From the NCBI RefSeq assembly GCF_003182475.1, contig NZ_QGTS01000023.1:1-53351 (forward strand): 53,351 nucleotides of DNA, read 5' to 3'. Source of the stretch: Mangrovibacter plantisponsor. Its GTDB lineage: Bacteria > Pseudomonadota > Gammaproteobacteria > Enterobacterales > Enterobacteriaceae. Position numbers and translations under genes: made by a program. Below the pieces are notes generated by a model that saw only the letters and a list, made by a program, of their open reading frames with translations, did not search any database and was not told the DNA's origin. Shown here piece after piece: positions 36,493-45,724 of the stretch. The first letter of the stretch is position 1, and the number at the start of each line of letters is the position of its first letter.

Positions 36493-37682
36493 AAACTTTA
36501 CAGCAACAGACATTATGGCGCTGGATCTGCGTGCGGGTACTGGCACTGGCTGTGGGTTCCGTTGTGGTTATTGCCTTATGCATGTGGTTACGTTTCGCCA
36601 TTGAAAATATCTGGATACTGCACCATATGCCCGCGGATTTGCGTAATGAGTTTGTGCAGTTACGCTCGCACCCGGAAGCCAACCCTGCCCGTTTCCATGA
36701 GATTATTGATGCATGGTGGGGAATAAGCTATTCCGACCCGTCGATAGCCTCAGCCGACTGGCTGACTGTCGGGCTGCTGGTCGTAGTCATCATTCCTTTC
36801 ATCGTGTTTTTTGGGCTACGTTCCGCCCGGCCACTCTCCGTGCAGTTCAGCCACCTGGCAGCGGCGGCGGGTTCAGTCTCTGCAGGTAATTTCAGCACAC
36901 GGGCAGCACAGGTTGACGGGGCTCCGTTGGAAATGTCCCGATTTACCCAAAACTTCAACGCGATGATGCAGCAACTGGCACGCTATGAACGCGAACTAAG
37001 GGCTTCGCATGTTGCAATGGCTCATGAACTGCGTTCACCGCTTACTGCCGCTATTGGGCGATTGCAGGGAATGATCGACGGCGTATTTACTCCTGAGCCC
37101 AGACAACTGGAAATGGTGATGAAGCAACTCCAGTTGCTTAGCCGCCTGACTGATGAATTACACTTGTTATCACTGGCGGATGCGGGCCAGCTCAGTCTGC
37201 ATAAATCGGTAACAGACCTCGCCGGGTTACTGCATGAAAAAGCGGCATGGCTGGCGCCACAGGCGCAGAGTGCCGGAATGGCGCTGCATGTTATCGCTGA
37301 TACTCCCTGCCCTTGTGAAGTTGATGCCATCCGCCTCGGCCAGGTTGTGACTATCGTAATGGAAAACGCGCTGCGGTACGCCTCTGAGGGCGGTTCACTG
37401 ACTGCGTCAGTGCGGAAAACACCAGACGGGTATGCAATGGCGTTTAGTGATCAAGGCCCGGGTGTGGCAGCCGAATTTTTGCCAGTGATGTTTGACCGTT
37501 TTACACGCGGCGAGTCATCACGGGCGCGGCACTCCGGCGGTAGTGGCCTTGGCCTGTCGATTGCACGCGCTATCTGTTTGGCTCATGGCGGCGCTATCCA
37601 TGCTGCGCAAGGTGCCGATAAAGGTCTGGTTATCACCATCACGCTTCCTGCCAATAATTCAGTTATCTTGACACGTTCCTGA
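36489..37682 (+). CDS. Sensor histidine kinase
   Basis: 397 residues. Two membrane segments (about 13-35 and 92-110) flank a short periplasmic part of about 55 residues, followed by HAMP, a HisKA domain with His179 in AMAHELRSPL, and an ATPase domain with MENALRYA, FSDQGPGV and GGSGLGLSIA. The small periplasmic loop suggests sensing of envelope or membrane changes. Partner of the overlapping response regulator. Confidence 0.93.
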   Translation: MKTLQQQTLWRWICVRVLALAVGSVVVIALCMWLRFAIENIWILHHMPADLRNEFVQLRSHPEANPARFHEIIDAWWGISYSDPSIASADWLTVGLLVVVIIPFIVFFGLRSARPLSVQFSHLAAAAGSVSAGNFSTRAAQVDGAPLEMSRFTQNFNAMMQQLARYERELRASHVAMAHELRSPLTAAIGRLQGMIDGVFTPEPRQLEMVMKQLQLLSRLTDELHLLSLADAGQLSLHKSVTDLAGLLHEKAAWLAPQAQSAGMALHVIADTPCPCEVDAIRLGQVVTIVMENALRYASEGGSLTASVRKTPDGYAMAFSDQGPGVAAEFLPVMFDRFTRGESSRARHSGGSGLGLSIARAICLAHGGAIHAAQGADKGLVITITLPANNSVILTRS

Positions 37683-37708
37683 CAGATTGCGGGGGTAAAT
37701 CCTGACAG
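37668..37708 (+). promoter_or_regulatory. Efflux-gene control region with paired CCTGACAG
   Basis: CCTGACAG occurs at 37678-37685 and 37701-37708, 23 bases apart. TTGACA at 37668-37673 overlaps the kinase end and could be a -35, but no good -10 at 16-18 bases follows. This suggests an activator-dependent start, or read-through from the regulator genes. Confidence 0.45.
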
Positions 37709-37750
37709 TGTTTCGGTGTAATGGCCGGAATATCATTCAGGAGCCCCGCC

Positions 37751-38902
37751 ATGACGGATAATATTCCTGACCTGCCCGACTATGTTCGGCAGGTTTTTTA
37801 CCACCTGTTTGCACCAAACCGGTTGTCCCTGCTGGGAGACAGTCTTCTGGTATTGCTCCCGCTTGCGTTACTGCTCACAGCCTGTGGCGGAAAACCCGAG
37901 AAGCCGGTGGTGGTACCGCGCCCGGTGCGCACCATCACGGCTCCTGCTGCATCCTGGCCCGGCGAATTTATGCAGACCGGGGAAATCCACCCTCACGATG
38001 AACTGCCACTCGGGTTTCGCCAGGATGGCCGCCTTTTGGCTCGACTGGTGGATGTGGGCGACCGGGTGAAAGCCGGGCAATTGCTGGCAACACAGGAAAG
38101 CTCCGTGCAACAAAACCAACTCAACAGCGCGCGTTCCAGCCTGGAGAGTTCGCTTGCTGCGGAGCACCTGGCTGCACTGAATTTACAACGCATGAAACAA
38201 CTCATGCCCTCTGGCGCCATTGCGCGTGTTCAGTTTGATACTGCACAGTCAGAGTGGTTATCGGCCGTTTCACGCCGCAAAAGCAGTGAAGCGGAGCTGA
38301 AAACAGCGCAGGAATACCTTGGCTGGGCACAACTCAGAGCACCTGCAGCCGGTATTATCACTCAGGTTGATGCACAACCAGGGCAAGTACTTAGTGCCGG
38401 GCAAACCGTGCTGACACTCGCGGCAGGAGACACCCTTGATGCCATTATCAATGTGGCCAATCCACAATTGTTTGAACAGCGCCATGGTGATTTTAGTGTT
38501 GCACTGGTGAGTGATCCTTCAGTTCACGCCCGCGGTATTTTGCGAGATATCAGCCCACAAGCAGATCCACAAACCCGGACCTGGCGGGTTCGCATCCAAC
38601 TGATAAACCCGCCGCAGGGAATGGCGCTGGGGGCGAGTGTACAGGTCCGCCTGCCTGACTCCGGGCCTGCACTGATTTCACTCCCGGCATCTTCGCTGGC
38701 AAGAATTAACGGTGAACCAGCTGTATTCGTGGTGGACCAGGCAACCCACCAGTTGGTGCTCAGACCAATAAAACTGGGAGGATATACCGCAAACACAATT
38801 TTGGTATCCGGCGGTGTTACCCCAGGAGATGCCGTTGTCACTGCGGGTGTCAGTAAACTACGGCAAGGAGAAAAGGTTGCTCCCGGGGAGGGAATTGAAT
38901 GA
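37751..38902 (+). CDS. RND efflux periplasmic adaptor lipoprotein
   Basis: 383 residues from ATG 37751 (CAGGAG upstream); an ATG at 37721 is less likely. A lipobox LLLTACGG places the lipid on Cys45, after an unusually long n-region of about 30 residues. Then come a barrel-sandwich region (LARLVDVGDRVKAGQLLAT), a coiled-coil hairpin (about 120-170), and the beta-barrel and membrane-proximal domains typical of AcrA/MexA-like adaptors. The stop overlaps the permease start by 4 bases. No outer-membrane factor is encoded here, so a TolC-type partner is presumed. Confidence 0.92.
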   Translation: MTDNIPDLPDYVRQVFYHLFAPNRLSLLGDSLLVLLPLALLLTACGGKPEKPVVVPRPVRTITAPAASWPGEFMQTGEIHPHDELPLGFRQDGRLLARLVDVGDRVKAGQLLATQESSVQQNQLNSARSSLESSLAAEHLAALNLQRMKQLMPSGAIARVQFDTAQSEWLSAVSRRKSSEAELKTAQEYLGWAQLRAPAAGIITQVDAQPGQVLSAGQTVLTLAAGDTLDAIINVANPQLFEQRHGDFSVALVSDPSVHARGILRDISPQADPQTRTWRVRIQLINPPQGMALGASVQVRLPDSGPALISLPASSLARINGEPAVFVVDQATHQLVLRPIKLGGYTANTILVSGGVTPGDAVVTAGVSKLRQGEKVAPGEGIE

Positions 38903-41900
38903 GCAGGCCCCCGGAAAAATTAACCTTCAATTTGTCTGCATGGGCACTGAATAACCAGCAACTCGTGGCATTTTTCATGCTGCTGGTCATGGTGTGCGGC
39001 ATCCTGAGCTATGAGCATTTACCTCGCAATGAAGACCCGGCGTTCACCATTAAAACCGCGGTCGTCTCGGCAACATGGCCGGGAGCAAATGTCGAGGACA
39101 CAGTGAATCTGGTGACTAATACGCTGGAGGAAAAGTTACAGGAGATCCCACATCTGGATTACGTTGAAAGCGACACTCATGCAGGAAAATCAGTGATATT
39201 TGTCAACCTGCGGGATGATACGCCGCCGAGTCAGGTAGCCGGAATATGGTACCAGGTACGTAAAAAGATGCAGGATATTGCGTCTTCTTTGCCAGAAGGC
39301 GTTCAGGGCCCAGTGGTGGATGATGAATTTGACGATACCTGGGGCACCATTTATGGCTTTATTGCTGAGGGTTTTACCCCCCGTGAACTGCGTGACCGGG
39401 TGGAGGCAATTCGCCGCCGGCTAATCTCCGTGCCGGATATCGGTAAAATTCACCTTATTGGCGAACAAGACGAACAGTGGGTTATTGCCTTTTCCCCCAA
39501 AAAACTGGCGGGAATGGGAATTGGACTGCAGCAAGTCAGTGATGCCCTGAGTGCACAGAATGCCGTCCAGCCTGCGGGGGTTTTGCGCACAGACCACGAA
39601 AACATCGCCCTGCACGTCAGTGGGGCGCTAACTACAGCAGATAGCCTGCGGGCCATCACGCTACACATAAATGATCGTTATATTCCACTGACAGACATTG
39701 CCACTATTCACCTGGAAAATACCGAACCACCTGAACCCACCTTCCGGGTCAATGGTAAGCCCGCTATTGGGCTGGCAATTTCTATGGTTTCAGGCGGTAA
39801 TCTCCTGGCATTCGGCAATGCGCTGAATACACGCATGACCCGGCTCAGCGAACAATTGCCCCGGGGCATTGAAATGGTCAAAGTTGCCGACCAGTCTGCA
39901 GTGGTTACCCAGGCTATTCATGGGTTTGTCAGAGTTCTTGTTGAAGCGATTATTATCGTACTTGCAGTTTCATTTGTATCACTTGGACTGCGCGCCGGGC
40001 TGGTTGTTGCCACCGCAATACCACTGGTACTGGCACTAACATTTACCGGGATGATGCTGGCGGGTATTGGCTTACAGCGCATCTCACTTGGTGCGCTCAT
40101 CATTGCTCTTGGGCTACTGGTTGATGACGCCATGATAACCGTTGAAACAATGGTCACTCGCCTGGAGATGGGAGACACTCGCAAGGAAGCCGCTTCCTGT
40201 GCGTTTAAAACCACCGCATTCCCGATGCTGACTGGAACACTGGTGATGATAGCCGGGTTTATTCCTGTCGGTTTTGCTGCATCGAGTGCAGGGGAGTACT
40301 GCTTTACGCTATTCGCGGTGATGCTAATCGCTTTGTTGTGCTCCTGGGTTGTCGCCATTGTGTTCTCACCGCTGATTGGCGTGAGGATCTTACCGGCAAA
40401 AATCAGTTCACAGCATTCATCCCATTCCGGTGGAAGGCTCCGGCGTGGCTACCACCAACTATTGTGCTGTGTATTGCGACACCGGGTAATCACTATCGGC
40501 GCAGCCCTTATGCTGCTGGGTCTGGCTGCTTATGGTGCCACTTTTATGCAGGGTGAATTCTTTCCAGCTTCCGACCGGCCAGAGTTACTGGTCAGCCTGA
40601 CGTTACCGGCAAATGCATCACAAACGGAAACCGCCCGGCAGACTGAACGGCTGGAAAAAGTGTTAATACATAATCCGAATGTGGATCATTTCTCCAGTTA
40701 TGTCGGTTCTGGTGCTGTGCGGTTTTATCTGCCGATGGATGTTTTGTTGGATAACGAAAATACCGCTCAGTTGGTTATTGTGGCGAAAGATCTCAAGGCC
40801 CGGGACCGGTTACGAAAATACCTGCAAACGCTACTATCCCAGTCGTTCAGCGATATCACTACCCGTGTTTCCCCACTGGAATTAGGCCCTCCGGTTGGCT
40901 GGCCGGTGAAATACCGAATAACCGGCCCGGAATACGCCAAAGTTGAGGTGATTGCCCATCAACTGGCTTCTGTTCTGGGCAACAGCCCTTACACGCGTGA
41001 AGTTAACCTTACTGCGGGTGAACCGGAACGGGTCATTACCGTACAAATTAATCAAACTGCCGCCCGGGCCGCAGGTGTTTCCTCGCAGAGTATTGCCCAA
41101 ACACTGCAGACCATTTGGTCTGGTAGTGAAGTGACAACCTTACGTTCTGGCAACAGGTTGCAAGGCGTAGTGCTAAGAGCCAGTGATGCTGAACGCCAGG
41201 ATATTGCGACATTGTCTGGCCTGTTGCTGACAAATGAGCAAGGGGAGAAGATTCCGCTCAGCCAGGTTGCGACACTGGCATGGGGAGTGGAAGACCCGGT
41301 TATCTGGCGACGCCAGCAATTGCCTTTTATCACCGTTCAGACTGACCTGGCCCCGGGCATGCGAGCAGAAACTGTGTCACAACGGCTGAAGGCACAAGTT
41401 GACCATTTGCGGGCCACATTGCCAGATGGCTACCAGATTGAAGAAGGCGGAGTGGTGGCCGAATCGGATAAAGGCAATCGTTCCGTTTATGCTGTGTTGC
41501 CAGTGACTTTAGTTGTGATGCTGATTTTGCTGATGATACAGCTCCAGCGTTTTTCCCGGATGCTTCTGGCGCTGTTGATGGCACCTTTCGGCCTTATTGG
41601 TATTGTTCTGGCAATGCTGCCAGCCGGTATACCAATGGGGTTTGTTGCACTACTGGGCGTTATCGCTTTGGCAGGGATGATAATCCGCAATGCGGTTATT
41701 CTGATCAGTGAGGCAGACAGTAACCTGCAAAAAGGTATGGAGTTTGATACTGCGATTATTACGGCAGCAGAACACCGGGCCCGGCCTATTCTGCTAACTG
41801 CCTGCGCTGCAATCCTGGGTATGTTGCCAATTTCTGAACAAGTATTCTGGGGGCCGATGGCCTATGCCATCATTGGCGGTTTGCTGGTCGCGACACTGGT

Positions 41901-41970
41901 CACTCTGACAGTATTACCTGCCGCACTGAGTATGGTCATGCAAGGAGAATACCCAGTCACAGCACAATGA
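38899..41970 (+). CDS. RND efflux permease (HAE-1 type)
   Basis: 1023 residues, with twelve membrane segments and two large periplasmic loops. The proton-relay acidic pair is in LGLLVDDAMITVETM; PVAL-like DN motifs and the second-half GFVALLGVIALAGMIIRNAVIL are present. It most resembles TriC/MexK-like drug exporters rather than AcrB in the N-terminal PHLDYVESDTHAGKS region. Probably exports biocides or membrane-active compounds with the adjoining adaptor. The last codon and stop (CAATGA) coincide with the start of a composite repeat. Confidence 0.93.
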   Translation: MSRPPEKLTFNLSAWALNNQQLVAFFMLLVMVCGILSYEHLPRNEDPAFTIKTAVVSATWPGANVEDTVNLVTNTLEEKLQEIPHLDYVESDTHAGKSVIFVNLRDDTPPSQVAGIWYQVRKKMQDIASSLPEGVQGPVVDDEFDDTWGTIYGFIAEGFTPRELRDRVEAIRRRLISVPDIGKIHLIGEQDEQWVIAFSPKKLAGMGIGLQQVSDALSAQNAVQPAGVLRTDHENIALHVSGALTTADSLRAITLHINDRYIPLTDIATIHLENTEPPEPTFRVNGKPAIGLAISMVSGGNLLAFGNALNTRMTRLSEQLPRGIEMVKVADQSAVVTQAIHGFVRVLVEAIIIVLAVSFVSLGLRAGLVVATAIPLVLALTFTGMMLAGIGLQRISLGALIIALGLLVDDAMITVETMVTRLEMGDTRKEAASCAFKTTAFPMLTGTLVMIAGFIPVGFAASSAGEYCFTLFAVMLIALLCSWVVAIVFSPLIGVRILPAKISSQHSSHSGGRLRRGYHQLLCCVLRHRVITIGAALMLLGLAAYGATFMQGEFFPASDRPELLVSLTLPANASQTETARQTERLEKVLIHNPNVDHFSSYVGSGAVRFYLPMDVLLDNENTAQLVIVAKDLKARDRLRKYLQTLLSQSFSDITTRVSPLELGPPVGWPVKYRITGPEYAKVEVIAHQLASVLGNSPYTREVNLTAGEPERVITVQINQTAARAAGVSSQSIAQTLQTIWSGSEVTTLRSGNRLQGVVLRASDAERQDIATLSGLLLTNEQGEKIPLSQVATLAWGVEDPVIWRRQQLPFITVQTDLAPGMRAETVSQRLKAQVDHLRATLPDGYQIEEGGVVAESDKGNRSVYAVLPVTLVVMLILLMIQLQRFSRMLLALLMAPFGLIGIVLAMLPAGIPMGFVALLGVIALAGMIIRNAVILISEADSNLQKGMEFDTAIITAAEHRARPILLTACAAILGMLPISEQVFWGPMAYAIIGGLLVATLVTLTVLPAALSMVMQGEYPVTAQ

Positions 41971-42057
41971 TCTGCCAGTACTGAGCCAGTTGCGCGCCGT
42001 GTCCATCGCTCTGCTTTCTCTCACCAACTGCGCCCGCAGGGGGTACTGCCCCTGCAT
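41965..42057 (+). repeat. Composite repeat, partial module B
   Basis: Matches the beginning of module B (compare 42404-42510): the shared segments TCTGCCAG, TTGCGCGCCGTG, CTCTGCTTT and CTGCGCCCGCAGGGGG occur in order. It then stops, and about 57 unrelated bases lead to module A. It includes the stop codon of the RND gene. Confidence 0.75.
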
Positions 42058-42114
42058 GCTCACAGCAAAAAACATTAGAAAGATATACCGGGCACAGGAC
42101 TTACAGCCACTCGG

Positions 42115-42393
42115 CACAACACAAAAAAACCCGCTACTCGCAGCGAGGGTTGTGTCGCGTAAGACCGGTGAACCGGAGAAAGAAAGACAAGGTTATTCCG
42201 CCCGGATGGCGGAATAAGGCGAACCGAGGCAGGGATGCCGAGTCGAGCCGGCCGCAGGCTGACTGCACGGAGGTGAACGCAGTGCGCAGCACCGGTCGCC
42301 CGCGAAAACGGGGATTGCAAAGGGGGCGAGCCCCCTTAGCCCGTTCACAGGCTGTGAAGCCACATTAACCACATCACTTCAGGTGAACGGAAC
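42115..42393 (+). repeat. Composite repeat, module A, first copy
   Basis: 279 bases nearly identical to 42747-43024: over the last 236 bases I count only about five differences. Internal pairing is strong: GACCGGTG (42163-42170) with CACCGGTC (42290-42297) could close a multi-hairpin domain; inside is TTATTCCGCC/GGCGGAATAA at 42193-42217; a GGGGGC/GCCCCC hairpin follows. Frames on both strands (e.g. 42150-42368 plus, 42075-42320 minus) look spurious. Confidence 0.88.
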
Positions 42394-42690
42394 TTTCACC
42401 ACTGTAACAATAATCTGCCAGCACAGAGCAAATTGCGCGCCGTGCCAGCCACTCTGCTTTTACTCACCCACTGCGCCCGGCGCCCGCAGGGGGCACTGGC
42501 CCCCTGCACCCCCTTTAGTGGCTGGCAAAATCGCCGCTTCGCGGACATTCGGCTTACCCCGGCGGCCTGTTCGGGTACCGCTCCGAGTCGGCTTCCTGCC
42601 TCCCGTCGCTCTGCCTGCGTCCTGCAGGCAGCCCCGGCCCGCCAGGCACGCCTCAACGATTTAGAGGCCACACCCCACACCCGCCTGTAA
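42394..42690 (+). repeat. Composite repeat, module B, direct copy
   Basis: The partner of the inverted copy at 1-325. Contains hairpins AGGGGGC/GCCCCCT, CGCCGC...GCGG and GCCTGC/GCAGGC (near 42606-42632). It joins the end of module A with no spacer, and the same A-tail/B junction occurs in inverted form at 325/326. Confidence 0.87.
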
Positions 42691-42746
42691 TATCTCAGCA
42701 AAAATCAAAAAAAACAGACAATGCACAAATCCCCCAGCCACACCTG

Positions 42747-43024
42747 ACAACACAAAAAACCCCGCTACTTGCAGCGAGGCCTGTTCGCGTAAGACCGGTG
42801 AACCGGAGAAAGGAAGACAAGGTTATTCCGCCCGGATGGCGGAATAAGGCGAACCGAGGCATGGATGCCGAGTCGAGCCGGCCGCAGGCTGACTGCCCGG
42901 AGGTGAACGCAGTGCGCAGCACCGGTCGCCCGCGAAAACGGGGATTGCAAAGGGGGCGAGCCCCCTTTAGCCCGTTCACAGGCTGTGAAGCCACATTAAC
43001 CACATCACTTCCGGTGAACGGAAC
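42747..43024 (+). repeat. Composite repeat, module A, second copy
   Basis: Second copy of the 42115-42393 module, with the same putative closing stem (42793-42800 with 42920-42927) and hairpin TTATTCCGCC/GGCGGAATAA at 42823-42847. Beyond it, 43025-43097 repeats the short motif GTGAACGGAA once more before mpl begins on the other strand. Confidence 0.88.
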
Positions 43025-43097
43025 CCGCTGCACTGACCCCACAGGAAGTGAACGGAAACAACTACACCACTGAAAGTGGAGAACAAATTGCCCCCGC

Positions 43098-44474
43098 TTA
43101 CTCCACTGAACGCTGCGCCTTCACTTCCAACGCATCCAGCAACTTCTGATGAATCCCACCAAAACCACCATTACTCATCACCAGGATCACATCACCTGGT
43201 TGCGCCGATTTACTTATCATATCCACCAGCGTGTCGAGGTCTGCGCTCCAGTGTGCTGGCTGCACACAGGCTTCAGCCACTTCGGCAACCTGCCAGGGAA
43301 TATGCTGAGGCTGGAACAAAAAGACTTCATCTGCCCGGCCCAAAGAGGGGGCGAGGTCATCTTTACTGATCCCCATTTTCATGGTGTTGGAACGCGGCTC
43401 CAGCACAGCGAGAATGCGTTTGGTGCCCCCCACTTTGCCACGTAAGGCCGCAAGTGTTGCCAGAATGGCGGTTGGGTGATGCGCGAAATCGTCATACACC
43501 GTGACCCCATTTGCTTCACCGCGCAATTCCAGACGGCGGCGGGCATTAATAAATGAACCCAGCGCTTTAGCGGCATCTGCGGGTGCCACACCAACATGGC
43601 GCGCAGCTGCAATTGCCATCAGGCCGTTATGCATGTTGTGCTCGCCAACCAGCGCCCAGTCTACTGCTGCAACCTGTTCACCATCCAGCCACACTTCCCA
43701 CTGAGAAGCATCCTGGTTTGCTTTTTTCGCCTGCCAGTGACCTTGTTCGCCAACCAGCTCCTGCTCACTCCAGCAGCCCATTGCCATAACCTGTTTCAGG
43801 TTAGTGTCGTGCTCCGGCAGAATAATACGCCCCAGGCCTGGCACAATACGCACCAGGTGGTGGAACTGTTTCTGAATGGCTTTCAGGTCGTCGAAAATAT
43901 CGGCGTGGTCGAACTCAAGGTTATTGAGAATCAGCGTCCGCGGGCAGTAATGCACAAACTTAGAACGTTTATCAAAGAAGGCGCAATCATATTCATCGGC
44001 TTCAATAACAAAGAACGAGCTGTCACCCAGGCGGGCAGAAACGTCAAAATTACCGGGAACGCCACCAATTACAAAACCTGGCTGGTAGCCACAGTCTTCC
44101 AGGATCCAGTTAACCATTCCAGCCGTTGTCGTTTTGCCATGCGTACCCGCAACAGCAATCACCCAACGGTCGCGCAGAACGAAATCATGCAACCATTGTG
44201 GCCCGGACATGTACGGAATACTTTTTTCCAGCACCGCTTCCACGCAGGGATTACCACGCGTCATTGCGTTACCGATGATGACTAAATCGGGTTGCGGTTC
44301 CAGTTGGCTGGCATCATAGCCCTGAATCAGGTCTATACCCTGTTTTTCCAACAACGTGCTCATTGGCGGGTACACGTTGTCATCGGACCCGGTTACTTCA
44401 TGCCCCAAAGCCCGTGCCAGCATGGCAAGGCCGCCCATAAACGTGCCACAAATTCCCAGAATATGAATACGCAT
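43098..44474 (-). CDS. mpl: UDP-N-acetylmuramate:L-alanyl-gamma-D-glutamyl-meso-diaminopimelate ligase
   Basis: 458 residues from ATG 44474; the frame to 44573 is an artefact. A Mur-ligase-family cytoplasmic enzyme that reattaches recycled murein tripeptide to UDP-MurNAc. The nucleotide loop GTHGKTTTAGM, the ILNNLEFDHADIF segment, and YDDFAHHPTAI are intact. Very similar to E. coli Mpl (457). The C-terminal few residues (QRSVE) differ, close to the repeat. In E. coli it adjoins darP and fbp; here darP has been displaced. Confidence 0.97.
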   Translation of the reverse strand: MRIHILGICGTFMGGLAMLARALGHEVTGSDDNVYPPMSTLLEKQGIDLIQGYDASQLEPQPDLVIIGNAMTRGNPCVEAVLEKSIPYMSGPQWLHDFVLRDRWVIAVAGTHGKTTTAGMVNWILEDCGYQPGFVIGGVPGNFDVSARLGDSSFFVIEADEYDCAFFDKRSKFVHYCPRTLILNNLEFDHADIFDDLKAIQKQFHHLVRIVPGLGRIILPEHDTNLKQVMAMGCWSEQELVGEQGHWQAKKANQDASQWEVWLDGEQVAAVDWALVGEHNMHNGLMAIAAARHVGVAPADAAKALGSFINARRRLELRGEANGVTVYDDFAHHPTAILATLAALRGKVGGTKRILAVLEPRSNTMKMGISKDDLAPSLGRADEVFLFQPQHIPWQVAEVAEACVQPAHWSADLDTLVDMISKSAQPGDVILVMSNGGFGGIHQKLLDALEVKAQRSVE

Positions 44475-44659
44475 AGCTCTGTCCTTTTCCTTTCTGGCGC
44501 ACATTCTACCCGTATGTTCTATGATGAATAAATGACTTTTCAGCGAAATCCCATCCTTGCTGGCGCGATTCACCAGTGCGCGTTTATTTTAAACTTTGTT
44601 AGTATTGTTGTATTCGCTCTACTCAACCGCTTTACTCCACTGAATGCAGGGAAAGTGTT

Positions 44660-45661
44660 ATGAAAACGTTAGGTGAATTTATTGTCGAAAAGCAGCACGA
44701 GTTTTCTCACGCCACCGGGGAACTGACTGCGTTATTATCGGCGATAAAGCTGGGTGCCAAAATCATTCACCGCGATATCAACAAAGCAGGTCTGGTTGAT
44801 ATCCTGGGTGCCAGCGGCGCCGAGAATGTTCAGGGTGAACAACAGCAGAAGCTGGATTTGTTTGCCAATGAAAAACTGAAAGCAGCACTGAAAGCCCGCG
44901 ATATCGTTGCCGGCATCGCTTCTGAAGAAGAAGACGAAATTGTTGTTTTCGAAGGGTGCGAGCATGCAAAATATGTTGTGCTGATGGACCCACTGGATGG
45001 CTCTACCAATATCGACGTTAACGTTTCTGTTGGTACTATCTTCTCTATTTACCGCCGCGTTACACCGGTTGGTACGCCTGTTACTCTGGAAGACTTTCTG
45101 CAACCCGGCAGCCAGCAAGTGGCAGCAGGTTACGTAGTTTATGGTTCATCCACCATGCTGGTTTACACTACTGGTTGCGGTGTTCACGCCTTTACTTACG
45201 ATCCGTCTCTGGGGGTTTTCTGCCTGTCTCAGGAGCGCATGAATTTCCCACCAAAAGGCAACACCTACTCCATTAACGAAGGGAACTACATTAAATTCCC
45301 GCAAGGTGTGAAAAAGTACATTAAGTACTGCCAGGAAGAAGACAAGGCCACCAACCGCCCATACACTTCCCGCTATATCGGTTCCCTGGTTGCTGACTTC
45401 CACCGTAACCTGCTGAAAGGTGGCCTGTACCTGTACCCCAGCACAGCAAGCTACCCGGAAGGCAAACTTCGTCTGTTATACGAATGCAACCCTATGGCGT
45501 TCCTGGCCGAACAGGCGGGCGGGAAAGCGAGTGATGGTAAACAGCGTATTCTGGATATTCAGCCAGACAGCCTGCACCAGCGCCGCCCGTTCTTTGTGGG
45601 TACAGAACAAATGGTTGATGACCTGGAACGCTTTATGCGCGAATACCCGGATTCACTGTAA
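44660..45661 (+). CDS. fbp: Fructose-1,6-bisphosphatase class 1
   Basis: 333 residues against 332 in E. coli. Removes the 1-phosphate in gluconeogenesis. The metal and phosphate motif [20 protein letters not shown] is present, as is the substrate Tyr-rich segment [25 protein letters not shown] precedes the ATG. Divergent from mpl. Confidence 0.98.
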   Translation: MKTLGEFIVEKQHEFSHATGELTALLSAIKLGAKIIHRDINKAGLVDILGASGAENVQGEQQQKLDLFANEKLKAALKARDIVAGIASEEEDEIVVFEGCEHAKYVVLMDPLDGSTNIDVNVSVGTIFSIYRRVTPVGTPVTLEDFLQPGSQQVAAGYVVYGSSTMLVYTTGCGVHAFTYDPSLGVFCLSQERMNFPPKGNTYSINEGNYIKFPQGVKKYIKYCQEEDKATNRPYTSRYIGSLVADFHRNLLKGGLYLYPSTASYPEGKLRLLYECNPMAFLAEQAGGKASDGKQRILDIQPDSLHQRRPFFVGTEQMVDDLERFMREYPDSL

Positions 45662-45690
45662 GCCAGGTAATCAGCCTTTCATCAGGTCAT

Positions 45691-45715
45691 ACAGGGCGCA
45701 TAAGCGCCCTGTATT
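45691..45715. terminator. Terminator between fbp and the chemoreceptor gene
   Basis: Arms ACAGGGCGC and GCGCCCTGT with a 4-base loop at 45691-45712, then ATTTATT. The genes converge, so it may serve both. Confidence 0.85.
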
Positions 45716-45724
45716 TATTGCATA

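Noticed and set aside
41965-43024. Insertion sequence or phage attachment region
   Set aside because: No transposase, integrase or terminal inverted repeats with target duplication could be identified, so only a repeat is claimed.
42115-43024. CRISPR array
   Set aside because: The repeated units are about 280 bases, two copies only, without short regular repeats and unique spacers.
42075-43073. Several reading frames of 60-115 codons on both strands of the composite repeat
   Set aside because: They overlap each other on opposite strands, are rich in Arg, Pro, Gly and Ser as GC-rich non-coding DNA gives, and lack good ribosome sites.
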